Assembly (NCBI RefSeq): GCF_022179065.1
Contig: NZ_BPQD01000002.1
Span: forward strand, 62,001 to 126,000
Source: Methylobacterium adhaesivum
Lineage (GTDB): Bacteria; Pseudomonadota; Alphaproteobacteria; Rhizobiales; Beijerinckiaceae
Reading direction: 5' to 3'
Length of the DNA stretch: 64,000 nt
Positions 54,750 through 63,670 of the stretch are shown here, one piece after another (position 1 is the first letter of the stretch; each line of letters opens with the position of its first letter). The position numbers were made by a program, and so were the translations under genes. The notes under the pieces are model-generated. The model was not told where the DNA came from. It did not search any database and saw only the letters and a list, made by a program, of their open reading frames with translations.

Positions 54750-56122
54750 CGCGGGGTACTCCGGGAAAGGCCGAGGCCGACCGGCGTGGCAATGCCGTGG
54801 ATCGCATGGGCGGCGACCGCCATGACGAGGCCCCGCGCGGTGGCGGCGATCGCCATGGCAAAGGCGGCGCCGATGACCCCAAAGATCGGGACGAGGAGGC
54901 AGCAGAGGCCGGCGGCGAGGCCGAGCATGGCGACGGTGATGGCGGCACAGATCCCCTCCCCGCCGAGCATGGTCAGGAGGTCCTCGCCGGGCCCGAACAC
55001 GCTCGCGACGACGCTTCCGGCGATCAGAACGGCAAGGATCGGCAGGCTGTCGCGGAAGTCCGGCCCGAACAGCCCGAGGAGCAGGGGGGCGGCCAGCAGA
55101 AGCATGGCCCCGACCGCGAGGGTCGCCGCCAGGGTAAGACCCGCCTGCATCCGCACGAGGGCGGCGAGGCCAGTCCGATCCCCGGCGGCATGGAGGGCGG
55201 CGAAGCGCTGGGCCGTGGCGGCGGAGGCGGCGAAGTGCACGAAAACGACGAATTGCTGGATGCGGGTTGCGGCGAAATACAGCCCCACGGTGGCGGGTGG
55301 CATGAGGAGCCCGAGGATCACCACATCGATGACGTTGAAGCCGGCGCTCGCGAGATCCGTGAGGGCGATGGGCAGGCAGGCCCGCAGCCATGGCCGCCAC
55401 CGGTAGGCACGCGGCCCGGCGAGGCGCAGGCGCGTGATCAGCCATACGGCCTGCAGGGCGGCGGACAGCGCCGTGGCGAGGAGGGTGCAGGCCACGGCGA
55501 CCCAGGCCTCGGCGGGGGCCCCGAACCAGACCGCCCCCACCATGGCCGCCATGATCAGGCCCTGGCGCAGGAGATAGGGCGGCGCGATGGCGAGCACCGC
55601 CCAGTTCTGGCTACGGGCGACGCCTTCGCAGAAATCCTGCAGGGCGAACAGGGGCAGGATGGCGGCGGCGAGGAGAAGGGGGGCCCCGTAGGGTCCGGCA
55701 AGCAGGGCTCCCTCCGCCCGCAGCACGAGGAGGCCGAGGCCCGCGATGAGCCCGGCGCTCGCGACCGTGACCACGGCGCCGCCGAGCAGGAAGCCACGCA
55801 GGGCGTCGTCCCGGCCCAGCGCCCCGTCCGCTGGAAGGAAGCGGCAGGCCCCCTGCGACAGGCCGAGGGTGGCTGAATGGCCGAGGATGCCGATCCACAC
55901 CCAGACGGCGGCGAAGATGCCGTACTCGGCCCCGCCCATGAGGCGGGCCATGAGAACCTGGGCGCCGTAGGCAAAGGCCGCCGAGGCGATCCGGATGGCG
56001 AACACGTCGAGGGCCGCGCGGGCGGGGCCGCTGCGCACGGCCCGCAGGCGCTCCAAGTTCCACAGGCGCCCGACTGCCGCGCCGAAGGCCGATGCGCCGA
56101 TGCGATCCGTTGCCATCCCCAT
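54746..56122 (-). CDS. Polysaccharide flippase (Wzx/MATE-like)
   Basis: A 458-aa polytopic membrane protein with about 12 hydrophobic segments, starting around residue 45. The first helices carry AAFAYGAQVLMARLMGGAEYG and WVWIGILGHSATLGLSQGA, the polysaccharide-biosynthesis (Polysacc_synt) N-terminal pattern. The C-terminal half has further paired helices. It should flip lipid-linked oligosaccharide units across the inner membrane. It heads a pair with the CelD-type gene (overlap ATGA), suggesting one surface-glycan operon. Confidence 0.85.
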   Translation of the reverse strand: MGMATDRIGASAFGAAVGRLWNLERLRAVRSGPARAALDVFAIRIASAAFAYGAQVLMARLMGGAEYGIFAAVWVWIGILGHSATLGLSQGACRFLPADGALGRDDALRGFLLGGAVVTVASAGLIAGLGLLVLRAEGALLAGPYGAPLLLAAAILPLFALQDFCEGVARSQNWAVLAIAPPYLLRQGLIMAAMVGAVWFGAPAEAWVAVACTLLATALSAALQAVWLITRLRLAGPRAYRWRPWLRACLPIALTDLASAGFNVIDVVILGLLMPPATVGLYFAATRIQQFVVFVHFAASAATAQRFAALHAAGDRTGLAALVRMQAGLTLAATLAVGAMLLLAAPLLLGLFGPDFRDSLPILAVLIAGSVVASVFGPGEDLLTMLGGEGICAAITVAMLGLAAGLCCLLVPIFGVIGAAFAMAIAATARGLVMAVAAHAIHGIATPVGLGLSRSTPR

Positions 56123-56217
56123 CCGCGCTGTTCCGGCCCGCCGGATTCGGGTGTAGCGCGACGGCCTTGCGACTCGGTTAAGTCGATGCGGTTCGGATCG
56201 GTCCAGGATGGGGGCGT

Positions 56218-57177
56218 TCAGTCACCCGGCCGCACGAGAATCGATGGCGGTGGAGAAGCCGCCTTGGCGGCCGCGTCGCGGGGCGGCACGATCACCGGCG
56301 CCAGCGGTGCGCCGGGATCGGCCTGCAGCAGCGAAAGGGTGATGGCGCGGGTGACATGCTCGGCCATGCAGCGCAGGCCCAGCTCGTTGAGGCGGAACTG
56401 AGAACCGAGGAGGTGCCCCTCGCCCTTCTGGCTCAGCCCCGAGAGGTAGCGCATGGCCTCGTAGCGCTGCACCAGGGGCACGCCCTCGTGCTCGGCCACC
56501 TCCTGAACCTTGCGTACGAGGCTGGTGTAATATTCGTCGTCGGCCAGACTGGCGGTGTAGACGGGATTGACCAGCACCACGTCGATCTCGTGGCCCTTGA
56601 TCCACTGCACCGTCTCGGCGAGAGCCGTCGCGAAGACGTCGGCATCCACGCGGGCGAGGGCATCGTGGGTGCCCACCTGCCAGATCACGAGATCGGGCTC
56701 GAGTTCGGCGACCATGTTACGCAAGCGTTCGGCGGCGCCGGAGGCGATCTCGCCCTGCATGCCCCGGCTCTCCACCACCACGTCGACATTCGGCAGGGAC
56801 CGCTCCAGGGCCGTCTCGAGCTTCACCGGATAGGTCGCCGAGGCCCCGAGACCGGCGGAGGACCCGCCGACGGTGAGCACGCGCACCGGGCGCTTCTCCT
56901 TCAGGGCGAGCTTCACCGCTCCGAGACGGGCGAGGGTGTAGAGCTTCGAGCCCGGCACCCGGCATTCGGGCGACAGGCTGACGTCGAGGGCCTCGGACCC
57001 GCTCGGCGTGGTCTTGGGCGGCGACACGACGGTCGCCGGGCCGGTCAGCCCCGAGGACACGGGTCCCCTGGACGCCGCCGCCGGCGGATCGGCCAGGGCC
57101 GCCGCCGCCGACACGGCGAGCGTCAGGCTTGCGGCGAGGAGGGCCGCGGCTTGCGGGAGCGCCATTCGACGAACCAT
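56218..57177 (-). CDS. SGNH/GDSL hydrolase family protein
   Basis: A 319-aa secreted protein. The signal peptide spans about 6-29 (ALLAASLTLAVSAAAALA). The GDS-like block is VLTVGGSSAGLGA at about residue 100, with GGSS in place of GDS. The Gly block appears as SRGMQGEIASGAA, the Asn-like block as IWQVGTHDAL, and the late catalytic area is less clear (GEGHLLGSQFRLNELG). It may deacylate or acylate a cell-surface glycan. Its 5' end overlaps the OpgC-like gene by 55 bp in another frame. Confidence 0.78.
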   Translation of the reverse strand: MVRRMALPQAAALLAASLTLAVSAAAALADPPAAASRGPVSSGLTGPATVVSPPKTTPSGSEALDVSLSPECRVPGSKLYTLARLGAVKLALKEKRPVRVLTVGGSSAGLGASATYPVKLETALERSLPNVDVVVESRGMQGEIASGAAERLRNMVAELEPDLVIWQVGTHDALARVDADVFATALAETVQWIKGHEIDVVLVNPVYTASLADDEYYTSLVRKVQEVAEHEGVPLVQRYEAMRYLSGLSQKGEGHLLGSQFRLNELGLRCMAEHVTRAITLSLLQADPGAPLAPVIVPPRDAAAKAASPPPSILVRPGD

Positions 57178-58223
57178 GCGGTGAAACCCAGTGCGATCAG
57201 GCCCGATCCTACGACGGAAATGTCAACGAAGACACCGCCGCCCGTCCGGAAGCGAACGAGTTGGGCGGCGAGACTCAGGAGCGATCCGATGGAGAAGACG
57301 GCGAGAGAATTGCGGCCGAGACCCGCGAGATAGCCGGTCACGGGGCCGAGGCGCGGCGCCAGCACGGCGTAGAGCGTCTGGAACGCCAGGAGGACGCCGA
57401 GGAAGTGGATCAGCCGCGCCGGCGTGAGGTAGGTCTTGTCGAAGGCGAAGAACAGGCGTGGCTCGGGCACGAGGAGCGGATCCGGCCGGATCTCGAAGAC
57501 TGCCAGGACGACGCCCGTGGCGACGATGGCGATGCCGAGGGGCACCAGACGCTTCGACTTGGCTCGCAACCCGGGTGAGCGGCGGTTCAGATCCTCGCCG
57601 ACGAAGCCGAGCACGAGGAGTAGCTGCCAACACAGGGGATCGAAGAACCAGCCCCCCTCCCCCGGCCAGGACGGCAGATTCCACTCGAACACGAGGCTTG
57701 CCGCGTAGAGACCGAAGGACAGGGCCAGGGCCGCCAAGCGGCTTACGCGGGCGACGAGGACGAAGACGGGCGCGATGCCGATGAGCACCACGTAGAGCGG
57801 CAGGATGTTGAAGAATCCGAGCTGGTGGGTCAGCAGCACGACCCCCACCATGCTCTGGATCGGGTCGGCGAAGAATCCCCCGGCATTGTGCCATTCGAGC
57901 AGCAGGGGATTGTCGAGGACGAGGGCCGTGCCGGCGATGATCGCCAGGGCGAGGGCCATGATGGTGATCTGCGCCCGGTAGACCTCGATGGTCCGCGACA
58001 GCAGGCGCAGCACGGTCTTCAGGCGCGGCTCGGGCCGGCCGTCCCGGCCACGGGTGGCGATGCCGATGGACCAGCCGGCGAGGAACACGAACAGCTCGGC
58101 GGCGTCCGAAATGCCGTATTGCGAGTAGGTGTAGCGCTCGAAGGTGTTGCCGGGGATATGGTTGATGAAGATCGTGACGAGGGCGAGCCCGCGCCAGAAA
58201 TCGATCGCGTTCGGTTCGCGCAT
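57123..58223 (-). CDS. OpgC-type membrane acyltransferase
   Basis: A 366-aa polytopic protein with roughly ten helices. The N-terminal signature (IDFWRGLALVTIFINHIPGN, YGISDAAELFVFLAGWSIG) is that of OpgC_C, which succinylates or otherwise acyl-modifies periplasmic glucans. Later helices include LTHQLGFFNILPLYVV and LIHFLGVLLAFQTLYA. It is probably co-transcribed with the following SGNH hydrolase, whose start lies inside its 3' end. The acyl group and glycan are not known. Confidence 0.88.
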   Translation of the reverse strand: MREPNAIDFWRGLALVTIFINHIPGNTFERYTYSQYGISDAAELFVFLAGWSIGIATRGRDGRPEPRLKTVLRLLSRTIEVYRAQITIMALALAIIAGTALVLDNPLLLEWHNAGGFFADPIQSMVGVVLLTHQLGFFNILPLYVVLIGIAPVFVLVARVSRLAALALSFGLYAASLVFEWNLPSWPGEGGWFFDPLCWQLLLVLGFVGEDLNRRSPGLRAKSKRLVPLGIAIVATGVVLAVFEIRPDPLLVPEPRLFFAFDKTYLTPARLIHFLGVLLAFQTLYAVLAPRLGPVTGYLAGLGRNSLAVFSIGSLLSLAAQLVRFRTGGGVFVDISVVGSGLIALGFTAWFVEWRSRKPRPSSPQA

Positions 58224-58539
58224 CGGTGGATCCGGGCTCCGTCGACTCGAAGGGCTTCGCGGGTGTGTCCGACCCGGACGGACCGCCCCGCGCGGTCAAG
58301 GCCGGCCGTGATACGGTGCCGGCGGCTTTCTGCAAAGGGTGGTCGGCGTCACGCGACGCGCGGAAGCGTCTTCACCAAAAGTTGTGGGCACCGGCATCGG
58401 AGGCGGAACCGCGCCCGCTGCCACCCGTTCAAAGGCCCCGGGGGCAGTGGCTCGATGTGTGCGTTGCGCGTTTCCTTCGACACCGACTGTACGGTTCGAC
58501 CCCATGGTGCGTGATGCTCCCGATGGACAGAATTCCTGA
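58224..58539. other. Divergent intergenic region before the KaiC-like gene
   Basis: 316 bp between the OpgC-type gene (minus) and the KaiC-like gene (plus). A plus frame at 58226-58543 is open but has no conserved composition. I see no tRNA or clear promoter. Confidence 0.5.
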
Positions 58540-60078
58540 ATGACCTCTTCCGCCGCAACCGATGCCGCGCCGATCCCCTCGGGCGTTTCCGGCCTCGATC
58601 TGATTCTGAACGGGGGCTACGCCGCGCAGCGGGCGCATCTCATCGAGGGCCGTCCGGGCAGTGGTAAGACGACGCTGGGCCTGCAGTTCCTCATGGACGG
58701 CGTCCGGATGGGCGAACGGGCGCTCTACATCACCCTGTCGGAGAGCCGTCGCGAGCTGCTGTCGGTGGCCGAGCGCCACGGCTGGAGCCTCGACGGGATC
58801 GACATCTACGAACTCGTGCCCCCCGAACTCAGCCGCGACGCGGAACTGCAGCAGAGCCTCGTGCACGCCTCCGACCTCGAACTCGGCGAAACCGTGCGGA
58901 TGGCGCTCGCCGAGATCGAGCGGGTGAACCCTTCTCGCGTGGTGTTCGACAGCCTGTCTGACATCCGCCTGCTGTCGCAGGGGTCCCTGCGCTATCGACG
59001 CCAGGTGCTGGCCCTGAAGAGCTACTTTCTCCTCAACGATGCCACCGTGCTCATGCTGGACGACCTCAGCGCATACGACGACAGCCTCAACCTCCATTCC
59101 ATCAGCCACTCGGTGATCCGCCTCGAACAGGTGACGCCCGAATACGGCGCCGGACGCCGGCGCCTGCACGTCATCAAGATGCGTGGCACCCAGTACCAGG
59201 GCGGCTACCACGATTTTTCCATCCGCAGGGGCGGCATGCGGGCCTATCCGCGTCTGGTGGCCGCCGGACGGCACCGTGCCTTTCCCGACGAGACCGTCCC
59301 CAGCACGGTCGCCGCCCTCGACCAGTTGCTCGGCGGCGGCCTCGACCGGGGGACGTCCACCCTCGTGATCGGCCCCTCGGGCGTCGGCAAATCTACCCTC
59401 GCCCTAAGTTACCTCATGGCCGGCCTCGAACGGGGCGAGCCAGCCCTGATCCTCTCCTTCGACGAGACCGTCGGCATCCTTCTCAGGCGGGCCGCCGGTG
59501 TCGGCATGGACCTGACCCCACACGTTCAGGCGGGGCGCCTCAAGATCGAGCAGATCGATCCGGCCGACGTCTCGCAGGGGGATTTCGGTGCCCGCATCCG
59601 TCACGCCGTCGAGGAGGACGGCTGCCGGATCGTCGTGGTCGACAGCCTCACGGGCTACATGAGCGCCATGACGGGCCAACCGGCCCTCCTGCTTCAGATG
59701 CACGAGTTGGTGACCTACCTGAACCAGCAGGGCGTGGTGACGATCCTCGTCCTGGCCCAGCACGGCATGGTCGGGCGAATGGATTCGCCCATCGACATCA
59801 CCTACGTAAGCGACACGGTGGTGATGCTGCGGTTCTTCGAGGCCTCGGGGCGGGTGCGCCGTGCCCTGTCGGTGCTTAAGAAGCGAACCGGCCCGCACGA
59901 GGATACGATCCGCGAGTTCCGCATCGATGGGCAGGGCCTGCGTGTCGGCGAAGCGCTGATGGGATTCCGCGGGGTCCTGACCGGAGTGCCGACCTTCGAG
60001 GGCGACCGCCGCGATCTCCTCGACCCGAAGACCGAGGCATCCAAGGCCGAAACCGGCGCGCCCCATGCCGGATCGTGA
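58540..60078 (+). CDS. KaiC-like double-domain RecA-family ATPase
   Basis: A 512-aa protein of two KaiC domains. CI has Walker A GRPGSGKTT (37-45); CII has GPSGVGKST (278-286) and the Walker B-like IVVVDSLTGYM. The paired catalytic Glu positions of cyanobacterial KaiC appear as Ser67-Glu68 in CI and Asp308-Glu309 in CII. Aligning the motif before DTVVMLRFFE puts Thr421-Tyr422 where KaiC has its Ser-Thr phosphosites. No kaiA or kaiB is near. The downstream kinase gene overlaps by 14 bp, so the two likely act together in signalling; a clock function is not implied. Confidence 0.92.
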   Translation: MTSSAATDAAPIPSGVSGLDLILNGGYAAQRAHLIEGRPGSGKTTLGLQFLMDGVRMGERALYITLSESRRELLSVAERHGWSLDGIDIYELVPPELSRDAELQQSLVHASDLELGETVRMALAEIERVNPSRVVFDSLSDIRLLSQGSLRYRRQVLALKSYFLLNDATVLMLDDLSAYDDSLNLHSISHSVIRLEQVTPEYGAGRRRLHVIKMRGTQYQGGYHDFSIRRGGMRAYPRLVAAGRHRAFPDETVPSTVAALDQLLGGGLDRGTSTLVIGPSGVGKSTLALSYLMAGLERGEPALILSFDETVGILLRRAAGVGMDLTPHVQAGRLKIEQIDPADVSQGDFGARIRHAVEEDGCRIVVVDSLTGYMSAMTGQPALLLQMHELVTYLNQQGVVTILVLAQHGMVGRMDSPIDITYVSDTVVMLRFFEASGRVRRALSVLKKRTGPHEDTIREFRIDGQGLRVGEALMGFRGVLTGVPTFEGDRRDLLDPKTEASKAETGAPHAGS

Positions 60079-61105
60079 CACCGTCGTTCTGATCCTGGCG
60101 CCCGTTGGCCGGGATGGGAAAGTGGCCGAGGCGATCCTGAACGAGGTGGGCGTCGCGTCGCGCATCGAGAGCAATCTCGGCGATCTCGTCGCCGGCCTCG
60201 ACGGGGCGGCCTGCGCGGTCATCACCGAAGAGGCGCTCCAGCGCTCCGATCGCAAGGGCATCGCCGAATGGGTCGAGGGCCAACCGGCCTGGTCGGACTT
60301 CCCCTTCGTGCTCCTCACCCTCAGGGGCGCGACGCCGGACGACCGTCTGACGGGCCTCCTCGGCAACGTCACGGTCCTTGAACGGCCGTTCCACCCGGCG
60401 ACGCTCGCCAGCGCCGTGCGCTCGGCCCTGCGCGCGCGGCGGCGCCAGTGGGAGGTCGAGGCCTATCTCGCCGAACGCCAGAAGACCCACGAGCGTCAGG
60501 CGCTCCTCATACGGGAGCTCCACCACCGGGTGAAGAACACTTTGGCCACGGTGCAGGGACTGCTCGGGGCGACGGCGCGCAGCACGAAGAACGTCGAGAC
60601 GTTCTACCAATCGTTCTCCGACCGCATCGTGTCGCTCGGCAAGACCCACACCCTCCTGACGGAGGATTACTGGCAGACCGCGCCGCTCCACGAATTGCTG
60701 CAGAACGAACTCGGCCCCTACAACATCGCCGGGGGCCGTCGCATCGTCCTCGACGGGCCGTCCGTCGAACTCGCTGCCGATCTCGCGGTGCCGGCCGGGA
60801 TGGCGTTCCACGAACTGACGACCAACGCCGCCAAACACGGCGCCCTGTCCCAGTCGTCCGGCCGAATCACCGTGACGTGGTCCGTGGCACAGACAGAGGC
60901 GGGTCGCACCCTCGCCCTCGACTGGGTGGAGGCGGACGGGCCGAAGGTCTCGATTCCCGAGCGCAAGGGTTTCGGCTCGACCCTGCTGCAACGCGTGCTT
61001 GCCCAGCAGTGCAACGCCATCGTGGCCATCGACTACGATCCGGCGGGCCTGCGCTTCCACCTGGAGGCCCCGATGCCGGGCGAGCGGCTGGTGCCGACCT
61101 ACTGA
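60065..61105 (+). CDS. Histidine kinase of the HisKA_2/HWE group
   Basis: A 346-aa soluble protein. Residues 1-125 form a degenerate receiver-like domain (VVLILAPVGRDGKVAEAIL, FPFVLLTLRGA, VLERPFHPATL); the phospho-acceptor Asp is not clear. The kinase core starts with His153 in RELHHRVKNTLATVQ, a HisKA_2/HWE dimerisation box, then FHELTTNAAKHGAL (N-box) and GFGSTLLQRVL (ATP lid). No transmembrane helix. It follows the KaiC-like gene with a 14-bp overlap. In other bacteria such kinases work in general stress or light signalling. Confidence 0.88.
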   Translation: MPDRDTVVLILAPVGRDGKVAEAILNEVGVASRIESNLGDLVAGLDGAACAVITEEALQRSDRKGIAEWVEGQPAWSDFPFVLLTLRGATPDDRLTGLLGNVTVLERPFHPATLASAVRSALRARRRQWEVEAYLAERQKTHERQALLIRELHHRVKNTLATVQGLLGATARSTKNVETFYQSFSDRIVSLGKTHTLLTEDYWQTAPLHELLQNELGPYNIAGGRRIVLDGPSVELAADLAVPAGMAFHELTTNAAKHGALSQSSGRITVTWSVAQTEAGRTLALDWVEADGPKVSIPERKGFGSTLLQRVLAQQCNAIVAIDYDPAGLRFHLEAPMPGERLVPTY

Positions 61106-61127
61106 GCGGACGTGTGCTCGAGCGCCC

Positions 61128-61508
61128 CTACTTCACGATCCGGTCGAGGCGGTTGTTGACGAAGAAGTACAGCTCCTTGGCGCCAGGCTCGGTATAGAGC
61201 ACCTGAACCTCGCGGCCTGACCGGCCTTCGCCGACGAGGACGTCCGTAGGCGGCTTGCCCTTGAGGCGCACGAGATCGCATTCGCCGATCCCGGGCTCGA
61301 TGTTAGCGGCCCCAGTCGGTACCGCCCCCGAACAGGTCCCGTCACCGTTCAGCACCGGGCCGGAGAAGGTGGGGGCCGGGGCGGGCCGGGCAGCCGGTGC
61401 GGCCACGGGCGTCGGCTCGGGCGCCAGCGTCGGCGTTGCGGTACAAGCGGCCAAACCCCAGGCAGCGAGGACGACAACGGACGAGCGAGTGGCAAGGGGG
61501 CGGATCAC
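61128..61508 (-). CDS. Putative lipoprotein
   Basis: A 126-aa protein with a lipoprotein signal: basic start, hydrophobic core and the lipobox LAAC with Cys about residue 22. An Ala/Pro-rich linker is followed by a compact domain containing two Cys (GTCSGAV, GECDLVRLKGKPP) and the end VQVLYTEPGAKELYFFVNN. It resembles small SmpA/OmlA-like outer-membrane lipoproteins only loosely. Its start overlaps the S10 peptidase stop by 4 bp. Confidence 0.75.
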   Translation of the reverse strand: MIRPLATRSSVVVLAAWGLAACTATPTLAPEPTPVAAPAARPAPAPTFSGPVLNGDGTCSGAVPTGAANIEPGIGECDLVRLKGKPPTDVLVGEGRSGREVQVLYTEPGAKELYFFVNNRLDRIVK

Positions 61509-63097
61509 GGCGTGTCCTTGCGGGTCGGCGCGGCGTCCGCCGGCTTGTCCACGGCCGGCATCCTCCGCGCCGCGAGGGCCTGCGCGAACAGGGCGGCGGC
61601 GTCCCTGTGGAACGCCGCGCGCGAATCGGGGCGGGAGTAGAACATGTGCCCGCCGGGATAAACAGTCAGACTCAGGCGTTCGACCGCGAAGGCGGGCATC
61701 TGGTCGATGAGGAGCTTCGAGGCGAAGTAGGGCGTCACGAGGTCAGTGAAGCCGTGGGCCACGAGCACCCGCAAATTGCCGTCGAGGGCGAGCGCCCCGC
61801 GCAGGGCGCCGAGGGCCTCGGGCGCCATGCGTCCGCTGCCCCAGGTCCAGCCCCGGTTGACCGCGTTGTTGAGAAGCTCATAGCGCAGGTCCGGCACCTT
61901 CCAGTTCAGGCGATCGCTGTAGAGGGCGATCATCGCGCTCGTGAGGGGCGCCTGGAGGGCCGTGAGCAACGGGTCCTCGAACCCCGACGACAGGGCCGTG
62001 GGGTCCGGGTCCCATCCGGTGACGCCGGTGTCGTAGGCGCTGGCGACGCGGCCGGTGTCGCGGCCGATCTCGCGCTGGACGCCGCTCGCCGAGAGCCGCC
62101 CGGCCTGGCGCCGCACGAAATCCGGATCGAGACCGGCCAGCGCGCCGACCCGGTCCGCCAGGCGAGCGACGGCGGCCTTGTCCGACGGCCCTTTCAGGAG
62201 ATCGGCGAGGTAGGGGCCGGTGGCGTAGGCTTCGGCGTCGGCCAGGGTCGCGCGGGTCGGCGTACCGCCCGCGCGCTCGATGGCGGCGGCGGCGAAGGAG
62301 GGCAGCTTCAGCACGTGTCCCCACGGCGTCGTGCGCGGCGTCTGCAGCCAGCCGAAATCGAGGACCGGCGACAGCAGGACGAGGCCCGACAGGCCGATGC
62401 CGATCTCCTCCTGGAGTTTGGCCGCGATAAGCGGCCCCCGGAACCCGCCGTAGCTCTCACCGACGAAGAACTTCGGGGCGGCCATGCGCTCGTTCGTGCG
62501 CAGCCAGCGGGCGATGGCCGAGGACAGGACCGAGGCGTCGGCGTCCACGCTCCAGTATTTCTTGGGCTCCCCGTCCGCCGCCCGGCTGTAGCCGGTGCCC
62601 ACGGGATCGATGAACACGAGATCGGTGAAATCGAGCCAGGTGCCGTCGTTCGGCACCAGACCGATGGGCGCGGACGGGCTGATGCTCGCCCCCTCCACCG
62701 GCAGGCGCCACGGGCCGATGGCGCCGATGTTGAGATAGGCCGAGGCCGCGCCCGGACCGCCGTTGACGGCAAAGGTCACGGGACGCGGCGCGCCGTCGCG
62801 GCCCGGCATCGTGTAGGCGATGAAGGCGATCTCGGCCTGGAGCTTGCCGGCCTCGTCCACGAGGGGCAGGCTGCCGGCCCGGGCCGTGAAGGCCAGGGTC
62901 CTGCCATCCGGCAGGGTGACGCTGTGTTCGGTCACCGCGTCGGCGGGAAGCTTGCGCCCCTCCGGGGCCTTTCGCGCTTCGGCGGCGGGGCGTTCCGCCT
63001 GCGGGGCGGATTGGGCGTGGGGTGTGGCGGTCGCGAGGAGAAAGGCCGCGAGGCCGAGGGCGAAGCGTTGCAGGGCGTGTCCTCCGGTGGCGTGCAT
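61505..63097 (-). CDS. S10 family serine carboxypeptidase
   Basis: A 530-aa exported enzyme. The signal peptide is about 8-29 (ALGLAAFLLATATPHAQ). It has the alpha/beta-hydrolase S10 core with NGGPGAASAYLNIGAIGP, VFIDPVGTGYSRA and the nucleophile Ser in FVGESYGGFRGP. The C-terminal part carries LVAHGFTDLVTPYF (Asp) and YPGGHMFY (His). The full catalytic triad is therefore visible. It is a periplasmic or secreted carboxypeptidase. Confidence 0.9.
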   Translation of the reverse strand: MHATGGHALQRFALGLAAFLLATATPHAQSAPQAERPAAEARKAPEGRKLPADAVTEHSVTLPDGRTLAFTARAGSLPLVDEAGKLQAEIAFIAYTMPGRDGAPRPVTFAVNGGPGAASAYLNIGAIGPWRLPVEGASISPSAPIGLVPNDGTWLDFTDLVFIDPVGTGYSRAADGEPKKYWSVDADASVLSSAIARWLRTNERMAAPKFFVGESYGGFRGPLIAAKLQEEIGIGLSGLVLLSPVLDFGWLQTPRTTPWGHVLKLPSFAAAAIERAGGTPTRATLADAEAYATGPYLADLLKGPSDKAAVARLADRVGALAGLDPDFVRRQAGRLSASGVQREIGRDTGRVASAYDTGVTGWDPDPTALSSGFEDPLLTALQAPLTSAMIALYSDRLNWKVPDLRYELLNNAVNRGWTWGSGRMAPEALGALRGALALDGNLRVLVAHGFTDLVTPYFASKLLIDQMPAFAVERLSLTVYPGGHMFYSRPDSRAAFHRDAAALFAQALAARRMPAVDKPADAAPTRKDTP

Positions 63098-63549
63098 CAG
63101 GCTTTCTTCTGCCAGCGACCGTCCTCGTCCTGCTGCCAGTAGGCGATGCTATGGCCGGCGGCCTTGGCCTCCTTCCACTGCTCGCGGGCGCGCATGAGGG
63201 CGTCCTGATCGGTGCCATCGAACAGCACGCACAGGCGGGCATAGTCTTCGGCGTTCGGAGGCAGGGGCGCCCCTTCCACGAGAAAGCGGATGGCGGCCCC
63301 GTTGGGGTTGGTGTCCTTCAGGGTCAGGACGACGGGCTGGGTCGCGTGGTCCGGGTCCCGATCGGTGCCATGGGGCAGGAAGCTGTCGTCGGAATAGGTC
63401 CATAGCCCATCGTCGAGGGCCTGGAGCCGCTCCTCGCTCGCCACCTGGATCGCCGCCCGCCACTGCCGCTCCAGCGAGCGCTCGACGAGGCTCGGCAGGA
63501 CCCGTTCCAGGGGCTGATGCTGCAGGTGGTAGAACAGGATTTCGGTCAC
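63097..63549 (-). CDS. holC: DNA polymerase III subunit chi
   Basis: 150 aa from GTG 63549. The HolC fold is recognised from VTEILFYHLQHQPLERVLP, LVERSLERQWRAAI, LWTYSDDSFLPHGTD, NAEDYARLCVLFDGTDQD and AREQWKEAKAAGHSIAYWQQ. The chi subunit links SSB to the clamp-loader complex. The alternative frame to 63702 adds unconserved residues. The stop overlaps the peptidase start by a base. Confidence 0.93.
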   Translation of the reverse strand: MTEILFYHLQHQPLERVLPSLVERSLERQWRAAIQVASEERLQALDDGLWTYSDDSFLPHGTDRDPDHATQPVVLTLKDTNPNGAAIRFLVEGAPLPPNAEDYARLCVLFDGTDQDALMRAREQWKEAKAAGHSIAYWQQDEDGRWQKKA

Positions 63550-63670
63550 GCCCCCTCCAGGCCGATGGCGGCAGCCGCATTCGGCCAGCGTGCCACCGAG
63601 CAAGGTAAGCGCATAACACCGGAAGGGAAGCGCCCGGACGCCAGACGCGGGCGCGGCGCGTGGTCCCGCC

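Noticed and set aside
58440-58512. GGTTCGACCCC, tRNA T-arm-like string
   Set aside because: No acceptor, D or anticodon arms can be paired around it, so it is not a tRNA.
58226-58543. 105-aa plus frame overlapping the KaiC-like start
   Set aside because: No family signal, no ribosome site of note, and overlaps the start of a strong gene.
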